Assembly: GCA_020881915.1 (NCBI GenBank)
Contig: JAJFPB010000002.1
Span: 5,839,001 to 5,903,000 of the forward strand
Direction: 5' to 3'
DNA length: 64,000 nucleotides
DNA from: Paramyrothecium sp. XJ0827
Taxonomy: Eukaryota > Ascomycota > Sordariomycetes > Hypocreales > Stachybotryaceae
Below the pieces are notes generated by a model, which made no database searches, had not been told where the DNA came from, and saw only the letters and a list, made by a program, of their open reading frames with translations. This document shows, piece by piece, positions 46,277 through 58,456 of this stretch. How positions within the stretch are numbered: position 1 is the stretch's first letter; each line of letters begins with the position of its first letter. The translations under genes and the position numbers were made by a program.

Positions 46277-49200
46277 TCGGGTGAGAAAAGGGAGGACGGG
46301 AAGCAACCTTTCGCTTGAGGAAACGCGGGGGACGCGGGCACTTTTTGTAGAGTCCCTTTTTCACAATTTGCACTATATTAAGCGGTCTTATAGCCGCTGT
46401 GTCCGGGGATACGGCACCGGCAACCGAATCTGGGTTTCTTGTGTAATGAATGGGAAACAAACCCGTTCGTTGCCTCGCTGGAGCCCAGTCCCAGTCCCGC
46501 GCGAACAAGAATGCAACGCTTGGTTTCTGGGGTTCAAGGGGGCCCCATCCCCGATGCCCAGGCTGGCCAGACTTTTGGCGTCAGCCGTTATACGCACCAA
46601 TAACGGAGCCAAGAGCCAGTCGAAAGCTGGGGTTCTCCGGCTCCACCTCGAGCCACCCCGCAAATTGTCCCGTCCACTTAGACGCCACTTTTGGGCACAT
46701 CCCGGGGCGTGTTTCCCCGAGTTCTCCAGCCTTTCTCCAAGTTCCCCAATCCCTCTCCACGTTCGCCGGCTCGTTCTGCACACGCGACTAGATACGCCGA
46801 ACGGCGGGGATGCGGACACTACCACCTTCCTTTTGGGCTGGGCAAGGGATCGCCCCCCCAGCACCGGTCAACGGCGTCTGGCACCTGACCAACCCCAGTG
46901 TCTCCCTAGACGTCAGAGCGAGTGTATCAGATCTGCCACCCGGCCCAATCAGCGCCGGTGGCCTTGGCCTGCTAGCAGATCCGCTGCTGTCCTTAGGTAG
47001 CTCGGTTCTAACTACATGCGAGGGAAGGCCCGAAATCAACGGCAAGTCCAAGGACGAGGCGGCCAATTAAACACTTTGTCAGCAGGTTACATGGTTCGAG
47101 ACTTCTGCGCTCTGAAGTCCATGGAGATGTTCGTCTTCAAACTATTCGACCTAGCGCAACAGTCTGGCAATCCTTCCTGGGCAACGGTATTGCGGGCAAG
47201 GTGAAAACACCGAGACATCACGACATTGAGCTACCCTGTAGGATCCTCTCTCAGGCTAATTGAAAGGTGTACGGGAACATCTGAGCCCTCCCAAGTGTGA
47301 CAAATAACCGTATTTCCAATATCGGCAAATTGAAGTAGCTTATTGCTTGCTGCGTGTCATTCTCTTCGTGAAGGGTCGTAGCGCGTGCCCTTGACTCATA
47401 ACCATTGGATCGCCCGCAGAGTCACACCAGCCTTATTGACAACAACGTGTTTGCCTCTACCAACTACTACCCTGCGTACATGATGCACCTTGGCGTAAAG
47501 TGATTCCCTTCCCCAATTCACCTTCTCCAACCCCAATTAAGGACCACGCAGCGGAGTTGAGGGGTCCCGGCAGTCACCTTACACTCGTGTTGTTACACGA
47601 TGACAACGGGGTTTGCCATCACAGAACGGACGGCATGTGCGCTCAGGCGGTGCACCATCATGATCTCTTTCGCGACTGCTAGTTAGCTTCGTCACCAAAA
47701 AGCTTCACAAACTAAAGCCTCTACATTAGCCTTACTCGTTTCGCGCGCCTTCTTACCCCGACCTCCACAGTCAAGCTCCACCCACGCCGCATCCAGGATT
47801 TGATGATTCATCCACAAAACTCTTGGCGTCGTGGTGCCAACAGCAAATTTGCCATACAACAGGGGCAGGACCAGAAAACCGGAGTATTCACCATGCATGA
47901 TCTCGAATAGGACAAGACGGCATTCACGTGGTTATTGACCCGGCCAACGATCTGGATAAAACGGGTCTTGTCGGTTCGGCGCTGCAGGCGGCTAATTGCT
48001 CTCAGTAGTGGAGTCTAGCCACAATATACGAGACATAGCACTGTCTGATTGCTGTACATTGTGCCAACTGGCTGCAGGGTAAGGATGGCGCAAGTCGCAA
48101 GATGACAGTATCAAAGAGGCTCGTGGACAAGAAGCGGAACAAAGACTGGGGGGACTGGGCTTAGCTTCATCAGAGCTTGCGATGCACTACGATGCACTAC
48201 AGAAGACCGAATCGGCCATTGAAGACACCAGGTTTAGGGTATCCGCAGTTGCATTTCAAGTACTGGGCTACTTGCATTCCAAAAGACATGACGAGGTTGT
48301 TGTGACGAAGGCGCGTTCCTCCCACGGCTGTTCTACCACCGACGACCCGGCTTCAAATTTAAGCAACCGTGAAGGAAATTTCTCCAGCCGTAAGCAGCAG
48401 GGGAAAGGCTTCAAGGAGCAATTAAAAAAACATGTGAAGTACGTGCAGGGGCTACACCCGCGCGAATGGAGGCAGCATCCATGTCTAGTGGCAAATTGCC
48501 TTGGCATGCGGATAATTGGCAAGCGGCTGGCTAGGGCTGCAGATGAGCCTCGGCGATGAAGGGGGCATCAACGGACACTAGGCCCACTATCGGTTGGCTG
48601 GCACAAAATTAGCACTGGAGAGAAAGAAGGCGCCGTTTCTTCCAATACTTGATACCCCGGGCACGCTTGTGCACTCTTGGCTTTCATTTGTTATGACGTC
48701 GGCTTGGTAGTGTGTGTTAAAAATCTCCGATCCCGTTCCTTGGAGGGAGATAGCAGTCCACAGCACTTGTTGAACTGTAGCCACGGTGATGCACAACAGT
48801 ATCTAAGTAAAATGTCGTCTGATTGTGGAAAGTGTACATGTGACATTCTTCAGGCAGTAGATGATTTTCTTAAAATTTTGTTCCTAGTCTCCCTCTTGAT
48901 AATTGAGACCTAAGCACACTCGGTAGCCGTGTGGAAATATGCTGTAGTTCTGGTGGTCGGACTGAGCATCATTGTATCCCTTCGTGTGTTATCAACCTCA
49001 TGTCTAAACATACCCCCAACCTGGATGCGCAGACAACGATATGATATATGTGATGACTTACTCAACCCTCCTCGACAATGTCCCCAGACGAGCAGAGGAT
49101 GCGATCTAGGGTAGGCCACATTCATCGAATTGGATGCTATTCCGTCCCGGCAAAGCAAATGGCCAGAAGAAGTCGTGTGCTTTCCTTGCACTGTAAGATT

Positions 49201-49332
49201 GAGGCCGACCATGTCTTTCACCACACTGGGTATTTTTCATTTTCATTACACTGCTGGTTCTAGGTTTGTGTAATTTCTGGACCTACCCGAATTCGCAGAA
49301 GAAGGACCAGTGAAGATGCACACTGTTTACAA
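46277..49332. other. Long intergenic region, no gene recognised
   Basis: The first 700 bp are GC-rich and open in several frames by composition only. A plus-strand frame at 48182-48559 (125 codons) has basic, low-complexity sequence without family match. A GGTTCGAGACT box at 47093 lacks tRNA context. No mobile element or repeat recognised. Confidence 0.5.
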
Positions 49333-52123
49333 TCATTTGAGGATCCCAGCCTCACGCTTAAATGCTAGGAGCCAAGCTTCGTTATCCGCCGGCGTGACAT
49401 TGAACGGGTCGTCACTGGGAACGAATTAGTACAAGCAACAATAGGAAAAGCTCATCACTGACTCATTGAAGGATATCCAGCGAGCATAGTGCTGGATCTC
49501 CTGGTCTGACGGAACATGACTTGTCGGATTGTGAGGCGACATGGTCGCGGCAACCCATCTCTTGAGCTCCTCTTGGATCCAATGGAAATAGTTCGCATCG
49601 TTCAGGAAGTGGCTGCCGGGCTTCTGGACGAGCGACCGAGCGGCAGCAATAAGATACTGATCTGTCCGTGCCGGGTTTGTAAAGGCTCTCGCGGAGGTGT
49701 CGAATTCCGCTGGGCTGATGGGAGGGAATGGCACGCTAAAGCTGCTCTGCTGGGGTTGCGCAGGCATCACCCCTGCTGCGAGGTCTGATGGCTGGTGTCG
49801 CTGCTTGAAGCCCTCCATCCAGTAGTCATCATCGGCTGCCGTCTGCCCCCAGCCGTCGTCAGACAAGTGGATGATGATTCGTGCCTGGCGCCGGAGCTCG
49901 GAGTTTGTGGGCTCGCGGCCTATAGTTCTTTGCAGTTGGAGGTAGTCGGTCAATTTCTGCTCGAGCATGCTGTAGTCGTGAATCGTTGCATTCATGTGCA
50001 TGTTTTCCCCAGCACTCATGCTGCCAGCGGCCGCAATATTGGAGCGTTGTAGGAAACCAGCCAGCCATGCCGTCGACTGATTGATCAGCTTGATCAACCA
50101 TGATGCAATGAAATCCGACGGAGTGGCGGACGTGTCTTCAACAAGTCCGAGGATGCGACACGCTTCTTGCTGTAAGTCCTTCGCCGACACCTCTTGGTCC
50201 AATAGTCTCTGCAGCTCGACATAGCCGTGCAGCTGCGTCTCAAACTCACAGTCGTCGAAGATGTTGTCCTTGCCGTTGATCTTGAGAGCGGGAAGCCTAC
50301 CCTCGGCCGGTCCTCGTACAGCCCCAAGCCGCGCGCTTTGCAGAATCTCCTGCTGCGACGTAATGACATCGCGCAGCCACGACGAGGAGCGCACGTCTTG
50401 ACCTAGTACGGCTTCAGATGCTAGAATGATTCGACACGCTTCGTGCTGCATTTCATCCGAGGTCGGCAGTCGCGCATTGAAATGGAAGTGGTTCTGCATA
50501 AAATAGGACAGCTCTAGCTTGAGGAGCTCGTACGCACTCGGGGGCGTCTCGAGCAAGTCCTTGCTGGCTTCAAACGGAAACGGTGTACCTCGTTCGGTCT
50601 CAATGAAATCTGGGACTGTCAGTGGAAATTGACTGGAAAGGGATCTTCGGAAACATACATGGGGGAATGGATTTCTCCAGGAGCTTGAGTACTTCAGCAT
50701 CAAAGCCCCAGTCACCCACCCAATCAGCCATTGTTTTGCCTGCCTTGAAATGATCGCCGAGGTGCTGCACGCGTTGTTCCCACGTCTCCATGACCAAGCC
50801 GCAGAAACCGCACCTAGACCGAATCTTTGGCATTGGGATTTTCCAATTCTTCATCGGCGTCTCGGAGAATTTGGTGTTGTGGACCAGTCGTAGATGTTGC
50901 CGCAGGTGATCCTTCCGGGTGAAGATTCGTTCGTTGTCGGATCGCTGCTGGCATTCCTTGGTGTTGTGCGTCTGTAGGTGGACCTCGTCCGGGTCAACAT
51001 CGCCGCAGAATACGCAATGGTTCGTGTTGGTTTCCTCGTTGTGGTAAAATGGTCCATTCGGCATGCATACCCACCGCTCGAGTGGAAGGTGGAGTGAGTT
51101 CTCGTGTCGTTGCCAGTCGAACTTTGTGTTGAAACACTCTGTGCAAAAGGTACATTGGTATGACCTACGCGTTGAGCCGCCTGGAGCTTCATGGGCACGT
51201 CTCCAGTGTCTCTTCTTCCGACGGGAGCGGCTGTGTGGAACCAGTGAGCCGAGAGACGAAAGACTGCGACGCGAAGAGGCAAATGATTCTCCGCTCGAGA
51301 AGGAGGTGTCGACACTTCGAACTGATGGTGTGGAACCGCGCTCATACGGGCTGGCGGTCCCTGGTGCATGTCCATAGCTGGACGCCACGGCCTGTGAGAT
51401 GGCAGCAACAGAAGCTGGCTCGTGTTCGGGTGGAGACTCAACCCATCTTTGCATCGGGCTCTTCGCCGACACCGAGTTGAGAATGGCAGGAGTCCCAGGC
51501 CTAGCAGGCACATCGACCGCCTTTGTTCTCCCGCTATCTACTGAGGAATGCGACGGTGGGACTTTGCCACGTCGGCGCGCATTCGCGAACCAGTTGATGA
51601 CTTGTGCTTTGGTCAATCCCGTTCGATCCTGAAGTTCTTGCTTCTCTTGTTCGGTTGGATACGGCCAGTCTCTGTGGTCCAACAACCAGTCGTTCAGAAG
51701 CCTCACAGACTGTCGTGTCAGCCTGCGGCCTACTTTCATGGTACTAGGCATGGTGTTGCCCGAGCCACTGGGAGGTCGCGGTGAATCTCGAACACGGTCG
51801 TCGCCAAACGAACCGACTGAAGCCCATTCACTGGGCGTGCATGGTCCCGAGTTGTCAACAGAGAGTATGCCTGGCAGAGGTGCGACCATAGAAAGTGAGA
51901 ACGCCTTTTGCTGATCCGCAGGTTCCGGGAACAGGCTTGCGCCATTGGAATTTTGCAGGCTGTCCAGCAATTCATTCCAGTCTCCATTACGGCTCAAGTC
52001 GAGCTGTGAAGGCGGGTTACTCGCTGGAGAGGTATTCAGATTCCCAGGATCAGAGCTCTCAGGGCCAAATTCGTTCGTGAAGGGGTTCCCGGCTCCTTGG
52101 TTGAGGTGTTGGTTGAAAGACAT
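49333..52123 (-). CDS. Homeodomain (TALE-like) and C2H2 zinc-finger transcription factor
   Basis: Exons 50659-52123, 49463-50609 and 49333-49414 sum to 2694 nt, 897 residues. The start is the ATG at 52123 (MSFNQHLNQG); the upstream in-frame codon is a TTG. Residues about 130-190 form a KN/TALE-type homeodomain with NDWLLDHRDWPYPTEQEKQ and the recognition helix VINWFANARRRGK. Residues about 318-342 form a C2H2 finger (C-TF-C...H-ENSL-H), and further Cys/His pairs (HCVFCGDVD, CGFCGLVMETW) suggest two or three more. The C-terminal half repeats a helical unit with QHEACRII, QQEACRIL and RRQARIII. Nuclear regulator; target genes unknown. The last intron is recognised by TACTAAT and adds a conserved acidic tail (DDDPFN, LAFKREAGIL). 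Confidence 0.92.
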
Positions 52124-52958
52124 GGCTTCGGAAGCAGTGTCTGGCGTCAGATGCAGTGACAAAGCGCTGAAAAGTTTGGAGCTTCACCCTTCAAGTCATC
52201 CTCGAAGGCGAGCATTTCCGGACTGCTAATATAGACTGGCGTGAGAGTCGCCGATGTATGATTCACCAATTGCGCAACTTGATGCTTTGTGAGGCACCTT
52301 GTCGCATCGTCGATGTTCCAGCATGAAGAGTCGTGCGGGAGGACGTCGGGGTGAGCGTCACGGGATGGAAAACTGGGATCTTCTAGCCGTCTTCAATGCA
52401 AGGCTAAGCAACGGGCTAGTTGGCATTATGACTAGCGACCCATTCAATCCACGATGGTGATTGGGTCAATTCCCCGTAGACTTCAACTAGTCACTACGCC
52501 CTATTGGTGGGGAACGTCCATGCCCCGGAATGTCGTTAGGTACAGCACGAGTTTGGTGAATTTTGAGGTGTAGTTGTGAGATCCACCCGTGAGTCCTACG
52601 CCCCGAGAGACTTTAGCAACAGCAAGGGCTGCAAAGGTGCCTCACCGAAACCGCGGTGGTGTTTTATTTGGATCACTTGGTGTATTACTCTCGAAAGGCT
52701 TGGCCTTTCTGAACCTCAATCTGGCCTGGAGTGGCGGAGAATGTCCCTCTGCATATGCAGCAAGAACTTGAATGTCTCTCTCGGGATGATTCTTCTGCGG
52801 ACTGGTCACAATTCGAAAATTAGGAGGTTGATCCAAGTGCAAGATTTGTGACAAGACTTGCCAGTTGATATTGAGGTGGGGACGAGTGAGACGCATGACA
52901 GTTCTGGACCTAAGGAAAGGGCAAAGGCACCGATGACGCCAAGAATCGGATAGTATGA
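52124..52958. other. Intergenic, nothing recognised
   Basis: Promoter of the homeodomain gene and 3' region of the broken HET gene. Confidence 0.5.
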
Positions 52959-54925
52959 TTACTCCAAAATAATGAGAGAGGTTGGTAAAGTATCCCAAAA
53001 GAGATTGATCTGTCTAAACGTCACAGAACTTCTTTTGCCCCCCTGCTCCTCGCCTTCCATAGTACAGAGAAGCTTGACAAGACCAATCCTTGCATACCGC
53101 TGTCTCTCTCCCCTCTTGAGCACAAGCCCAAACGTTTGGTGAAGGTCTTTGTCCTGAACCATGAGAGGCAAAATAAAAACCTTGCTCGATCTGGTATGTA
53201 TGCATAATCTGGGACAAATTTGTGGACTTTCATGGTCATTTTATTGGCGAGCGCTGGATCTCCGGGCGCAGGTAACAAGCGTCGAATGCTAAAGCCATCT
53301 AGTTTTTGAAAAAGGACTTGGACGAGGGGAGCGCAGATCGTGATAGTGCTCCGACAGTATTGACCTAGATACGGGGAGCCAATCGCCTGTAAATCGGTGC
53401 CAACCACTGTCGACCGGTCCAATGGCCAGAGATTCGCTCTCATTTCCCCAAACCAAGCGACGGGCGATTTGACAGATACCCATGACCAGGATGGCGTAGA
53501 GTAGGCGGCAGACCTCTTGTGCTGGAGAAGCGAGAGTTGCCCGGCGGTTTCCCAGAGCATTTCCCACATGAGGGTGTCCGACCACAGTCCTGCCAAGAAC
53601 TTATCCGTTGGAGATTTTTCAGCAGCAAACCGCTGCGAAATTGCTGCTGGCGCGGGCAACCTGTCTTTTTCGAAGGTGAGATCCATCCGTGAGTAGTGAA
53701 GCACTTCGTTATGCCACTTTGCGTTTCTGGAATATTTTAGCACTTTTTCATAGGATAGGTGGTCTCTCTCTTCGTCATTGCTTCCACTCTCGCTTGTTCT
53801 GGTTGACCGGCACTGCGAGATGACTTCTTCCTGGCAGAAATGCAAGACACGGACCGAGAGTTTCATTTCTTGATAGACCCAAGCACGAGACAAGAGTGGT
53901 GCCGCATCGGGCGATCCTTCACTGGCTGCAAGTGACGGCATCTCCCCCCTGGCATATACTTGGCCGCCCGCTACTGGTATGCCACTGACATATTGCGTCT
54001 TCCTCTCCGAGTAACAACCCTAGCTGCCATTTTTCGATGTTGTCGCTGCAATGGTGATCAAGGCGTTCTCATAGATGTCGGCCATGATAATTGACTGCTC
54101 CATCCAATCCTCGGTGCTGTCTTGGATGATGCAGAGCGAATTAATCCAGAGAAAAGCGATATCCAGGCGTCGGCAGATGTAGATAGCATCCTTAAATGTC
54201 TTGTTTAGGTGCTTCCAAGGTATCTGCCTCTTAAAGGCATCAATTGAGGTGGACAGAGTCTTGATCTGCGTTTTGCCTGAGTCCCAGCAGTGACTCAAGC
54301 AAGCATAGTCTGAAGGTTGTACGCCCTCCCGAAGGACAACTCGATCCCCCCTTACATCCAAGATTCTTTTGGGCATGTATAGTTTCTTTTGCGAGGCAGA
54401 TTTGCAAGTCTCATGGTTTGCGAAGCAGTCTTTCACCCAGTAGCGAATCGTTCTTAACGTCTCTTCTGAAGAAGTTGAACTGGAGAGCAGGTTCCCGGGC
54501 GGAATGGTGGATATCCAATCCAGCTTCGACTCGAAATCTCGGTCGTCACCCGGTAAGAAGCGCTGCACCCAGTCAACGGAGGTGGCGGCGCTGTACGTTA
54601 TAGTGTTTCTTATGGTTCTCGACAATGAATGGACCTTGAAAAGCTCGTACTTCTGCGGAGTGATGTTATATCTTATGGATGTGGCCAAACCCGGGCCGGT
54701 AAGGGGGAGGAAGATGGCAAACCGAGAGGGCAGGTCTTCAGAAAAACCGATTGCAGCTTCTAAATCCTTGGAGAAGCATTCAAGAATGGTTCTTCTCAGG
54801 TCACAGCCAGCACAGCCTGATGAAGCGTCGCGCCGCAGTTGTTCTAATTTATGGCGACCTAATACCGGAATTTTTCGAGTCCTTTTCTGTTGTCGACACG
54901 AGGTGCATTTCTTGTTCAAGGCCAT
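52959..54925 (-). pseudogene. HET-domain gene broken by a stop codon and a frameshift
   Basis: The start at 54925 (MALNKKCTSC) leads into a CxxC/CxxC N-terminal segment. The HET domain follows: SDYACLSHCWDSGKTQ, RLDIAFLWINSLCIIQD, and ADIYENALITIAAT. Directly after TSKNGS, a TAG at 54020-54022 interrupts the frame. The same frame resumes with GCYSERK and LLSRAWVYQEMKLSVRVLHF, the conserved region that always follows. The tail is shifted: the family-like end LMVQDKDLHQTFGLVLKRG continues in another frame from about 53180 to 52959, so a one-base indel sits in the T-rich stretch near 53180. Without the two lesions the protein would be a standard 650-residue HET protein. TAG for CAG would fit a C-to-T transition. 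Confidence 0.88.
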
Positions 54926-55606
54926 GATGTCTTGTTCGGGCGTATAAGTCACATAGGTGTTACCGTGTCAATATGCGAGCAGCCATAAAGGTGGTGAATA
55001 GAGGATTTCACAGGCCTTGCCAGCGTGTCACTTTATGAGCGTCGCAACAGGGAGTAACGAGAGAGAACACACGAGCAAGGGCTGACTATGTGAACAGTGT
55101 ACCCGGAGAATAATACCTCGCCAAAAAGCGATTGGTGAATACTTTCTGGTTTTAAGATGAGTCCTGGATTTTGCACGTTTCACCGTCGTGCATAGCCTCG
55201 CGGCGGAGCATGAGGCTGTGGGCCACCAAGACGCAACTCGGCTGGACGAACAGCCCAATTTGAGGATTCCAATAAACCGCTAACATCTCCTAAGGGAGTT
55301 TGACTGATGAATCTAGTATAAAGGTACGATATGTTATAGAATTAAGAAGGAAAATATAATATTGGAGATAATGTAATATTGGAGATAATGTACAATAAAA
55401 GAAATCCCAATTTTACTTTTTAGTTTGTTTTCACAAATGTTTTTTCTTTATTTTTAATTTGATGTCTAATCCTTCGTTTATTAGCCATTTTTAAAATTAC
55501 ATAGATCAAAGTGCATCTGGACAAACAAAGCTACTAGATTCGGTTTTATTTTATTCATAACTACTAGGGGGCGAAATTTCCCATCTAAAGATACATCAAG
55601 AGGCCA
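54926..55606. other. Intergenic with AT-rich island
   Basis: From about 55310 to 55570 the DNA is very AT-rich, unlike its surroundings, and includes a perfect 17-bp tandem duplication at 55358-55391. No coding sequence. It may be a decayed element or simply 3' flanking DNA. Confidence 0.55.
55358..55391. repeat. Perfect 17-bp tandem duplication
   Basis: AATATTGGAGATAATGT occurs twice head to tail inside the AT-rich island. Confidence 0.9.
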
Positions 55607-56524
55607 CTAACTCCCCTCTTTCTTTTCCAGCCAGATAGTAGACTCAATACCCTCCAAGCCCAAAGGTCGCCTCTCCTCGCCACCGGAGCCCTCAGACTTG
55701 ATAGCTATAACAAGATCTGAGAAGCCGATTCCCCTCTCCTGCATGCGCTTGATGTCCTGCTCATTCTCGGCAGCACGCACCACTATCTTAGAACGGGACG
55801 ATCCCTGGGGCACGCCAATGTCGACGAAATATGAGTTTTGCCCGGCCGCAGTTTCTGGTTTGGAGCCAATAATCTTAGCATAGACATGGGCATATTCAGT
55901 CTGCAGGTGCTTGGGTACGAGAATCTCGCACGCCGCGATGCCGGTGGCACCGCAGGGATGCGTAGTCTTCTTCCCGTCGTTGCTTGGAACCCTGTCTGTT
56001 CGTGGAGTGACATCGTGGCAGAAAAATGGGACATCAATCCTGCCGTCGGCGAAGAGTTCTTGGCCGGGCGTCTTGTCGCCTTTGAAGAACTCCGGTCGTG
56101 TGATTTTCCACTTGATCTCGACCCCGTCCGCTTTCTTGCGCGATCCGGCAATCGGCCTGCCGAACTTGACACCAAGACCGGCGTCTCTCTCGGGCGCCTC
56201 GGAGAGCCGCTGGTTGACTGTCCCAACCGATTCCTCGGCGGAGTGGGTGGTATCGGTGATTGCAAAGTCTATGAGTCCCGGGGTTTTGGGCCCCCAGAAT
56301 CTCATGGGCAGGTGCTCGTCATCCAGAGATGGGGGGGTATCGTACCAGTTGAAGAACTCCAGATAGCTGCCATCAGCGAATATGACTAGTTTGTTGCGAG
56401 ATGGTTGGCCTTCGTGATAGCCGCCGGGGGTGACGGTGAAATTGTCGGTGACCCATGTAGGTAGGTTGTCAAAGAATGCGTCGTCGACAAGAAGAACGAC
56501 ATGGTCTTGCTGCGTGGAGGTCAT
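55607..56524 (-). CDS. Glyoxalase-like domain protein
   Basis: Single exon of 305 residues from the ATG at 56524 (MTSTQQDHVVLLVDD). The opening strand DHVVLLV, a YLEFFNW strand about 50 residues later, and a second alpha/beta half (GATGIAACEILVP, YFVDIGVP) fit the Glyoxalase_3 (VOC superfamily) proteins of moulds. An in-frame extension to 56899 has no protein-like character and is rejected. VOC enzymes bind a metal through His/Glu pairs; the first His of DHV and the Glu of YLEFF are candidates. Substrate unknown. Cytosolic; no signal peptide. Confidence 0.85.
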   Translation of the reverse strand: MTSTQQDHVVLLVDDAFFDNLPTWVTDNFTVTPGGYHEGQPSRNKLVIFADGSYLEFFNWYDTPPSLDDEHLPMRFWGPKTPGLIDFAITDTTHSAEESVGTVNQRLSEAPERDAGLGVKFGRPIAGSRKKADGVEIKWKITRPEFFKGDKTPGQELFADGRIDVPFFCHDVTPRTDRVPSNDGKKTTHPCGATGIAACEILVPKHLQTEYAHVYAKIIGSKPETAAGQNSYFVDIGVPQGSSRSKIVVRAAENEQDIKRMQERGIGFSDLVIAIKSEGSGGEERRPLGLEGIESTIWLEKKEGS

Positions 56525-58456
56525 GGTGCAATCTTTGATCGTGGTCGATTGTGTATTGGGATGTAATGAATTTGTGCCAGGGCCATGTGATGGAATTTCG
56601 GGAAGCGACGGCCTGCGCAGCCTATGACATAAGTAGGACGCGGATGGGGAGCATGAAGTCCCTGCAATTCTTGACGAGTTTGTCCGACTGGCTTGAGATG
56701 CCTGACGAGCAGCTGGATCACTCCAAGATGCCAGGAACTTTGAGCTCGCAATGGGAGACGGGCACTTTGTGGTCGTCCCCTCAAATCCGCCTCCAATTAC
56801 CAGCTCGTTATTGGCTCGAATCGAAGTGTAACGCGCCCCGCCCGCCCCGCCTACAGCACGAACTACAGTACAGTATACACTCTGTAGGCTGTATAGCATA
56901 AGGTGCAGGATGAAGCGGGGACCTTACAGTAACCATTGCCCAGCCTCTTTTCTACCTGAAAAACAGCCCGATACGTACCTTAGATAGAACCCTATTGTAC
57001 TAGGTTTCTTACATTGTTCCTTCGCGGCCTCTGCAGCTTAGTTAGGAGTTTCCGAAAGCTGGACAACGTGATCAGGCCTCCCAGATCTTCGTTGCGAGGC
57101 CTAGTAGTTCCTCTTTGGGACGCAATATCCTGTTACATCGCAATCCGCTAGTTCAGCAGCGCCTGACCCCCTCCCGTGGCCGGCAGCGTCGTGTGCGACA
57201 TCTTAATTGGCCTTTGTTGAACCACAGGCATCCTGCCTCTGGTTCAAGAACAACGATAAGGTCTTTTATCCTCTGTACCTAGGAGGGACTTAATCCTATA
57301 GAGTGAAAGAATTGAAAGTAGTAAGTAAAGTAAGTACGCTATTGGTCCCAAAATAGTGGATCGGATATTCCGGATCATCTGCTATAACTGATGGGCCACA
57401 AGCTAAATTCATAAAACCTGAACGAAATGAGTAAGAGCCTAGAACATAGATCCAGAGTGGAAACTGAAAGTCCAAGTTGAAGTCTCCGAATCAAACTACG
57501 CGAGATAAAAGATGAATCGTAATAATGAGGAATTAAAGTTTTTTTCCTTTCTTTCTTTTCGAGCAGCTTCCTCTATCTCATACCCGAGTCTTACCATAAC
57601 GGTCGGCAACGCTGGACGTTTGAAAGCCTGAAAAATTAGGATCTTGACATAATTCACATGTTTGACAACGTGCAAGGTGGTGCTTTAGAACGGGGTGTCG
57701 AGTCCGTAGCCGCAAGCAAAGGGAGAAATCTTTATCAAGGGATCACTACATTCGGACATAAGCAGCTGAGATATGGGACCAGGGTCGAGGAAGCGGACTT
57801 AAAGGGTAAGGGAGATGGCTGGGGACCAAACGCTCAGACCGACTAGGCCAGCGTTTTGTATCCCTACTCCAAGGCAGGCCACGCAGGCAGGGCCAGACCC
57901 TTTCTACCGTCGGCTTTATAAATATGCGACCTGCCTGCTTTCAAGGGCGTCTTAGCTCGCAGCTCATGTGATGTCGCAGCCCTCTAGAATGGACTAGTCC
58001 CCAACGCCCCAGCCGGGATCACCAAAGCCCGCCTGTCTATAGCAGCCAGCCATTGTCGTACGCCAAGCAACGCCGATGGACGTCACCCCAGGATACCCCG
58101 CTCTTGGCTTGGTCTACCCCAGGTTCTGGACTCGCGTCCTGGTGATAAGAGCGTGCGATGTCTCAAGTACCGAAGTGGGCAAAAACCAGGACCATGCCCG
58201 AAAGATATCCGCACACCGACGATCATTTCCGTCGCTTGAGAAGAGGGGGTTACTTTTCCGCGTAGAGCCAGCCAGATGATTATAAAAAGTCAATGCCTTG
58301 CAGCCCGATTAAGGTTTTAAGCTATGCGTCCTAATCGTTCCCTCGTGTCATCACTCCGGGGTTCCTCGTCTTCACGTATAATCTGAAGAGGGCAGCGTTT
58401 CTTCCCCTTCTTTCTTGCAACGATAAGGTGATCATTGATAAACGCCCCTTGTCGTC
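56525..58456. other. Long divergent intergenic region, nothing recognised
   Basis: Contains promoters of the glyoxalase-like gene and of the ACS-family MFS gene. Only short frames; no element recognised apart from a TATA box near the right end. Confidence 0.5.
58281..58288 (+). promoter_or_regulatory. TATA-box-like element of the ACS-family transporter gene
   Basis: TATAAAAA about 170 bp before the ATG at 58457, followed by a pyrimidine-rich leader (CTTCCCCTTCTTTCTTGC). Confidence 0.45.

Noticed and set aside
45441..47000. Long plus-strand open frame (519 codons) opposite the alpha-glucoside permease
   Set aside because: Gly/Asp/Glu-rich low-complexity sequence produced by the strong codon bias of the real gene on the other strand; no family similarity and it crosses that gene's introns.
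50851..51513. Minus-strand open frame of 220 codons
   Set aside because: Shadow frame of the homeodomain/C2H2 gene.
56525..56899. N-terminal extension of the glyoxalase-like frame
   Set aside because: Composition is not protein-like; a good ATG at 56524 directly precedes the conserved DHVVLLV strand.
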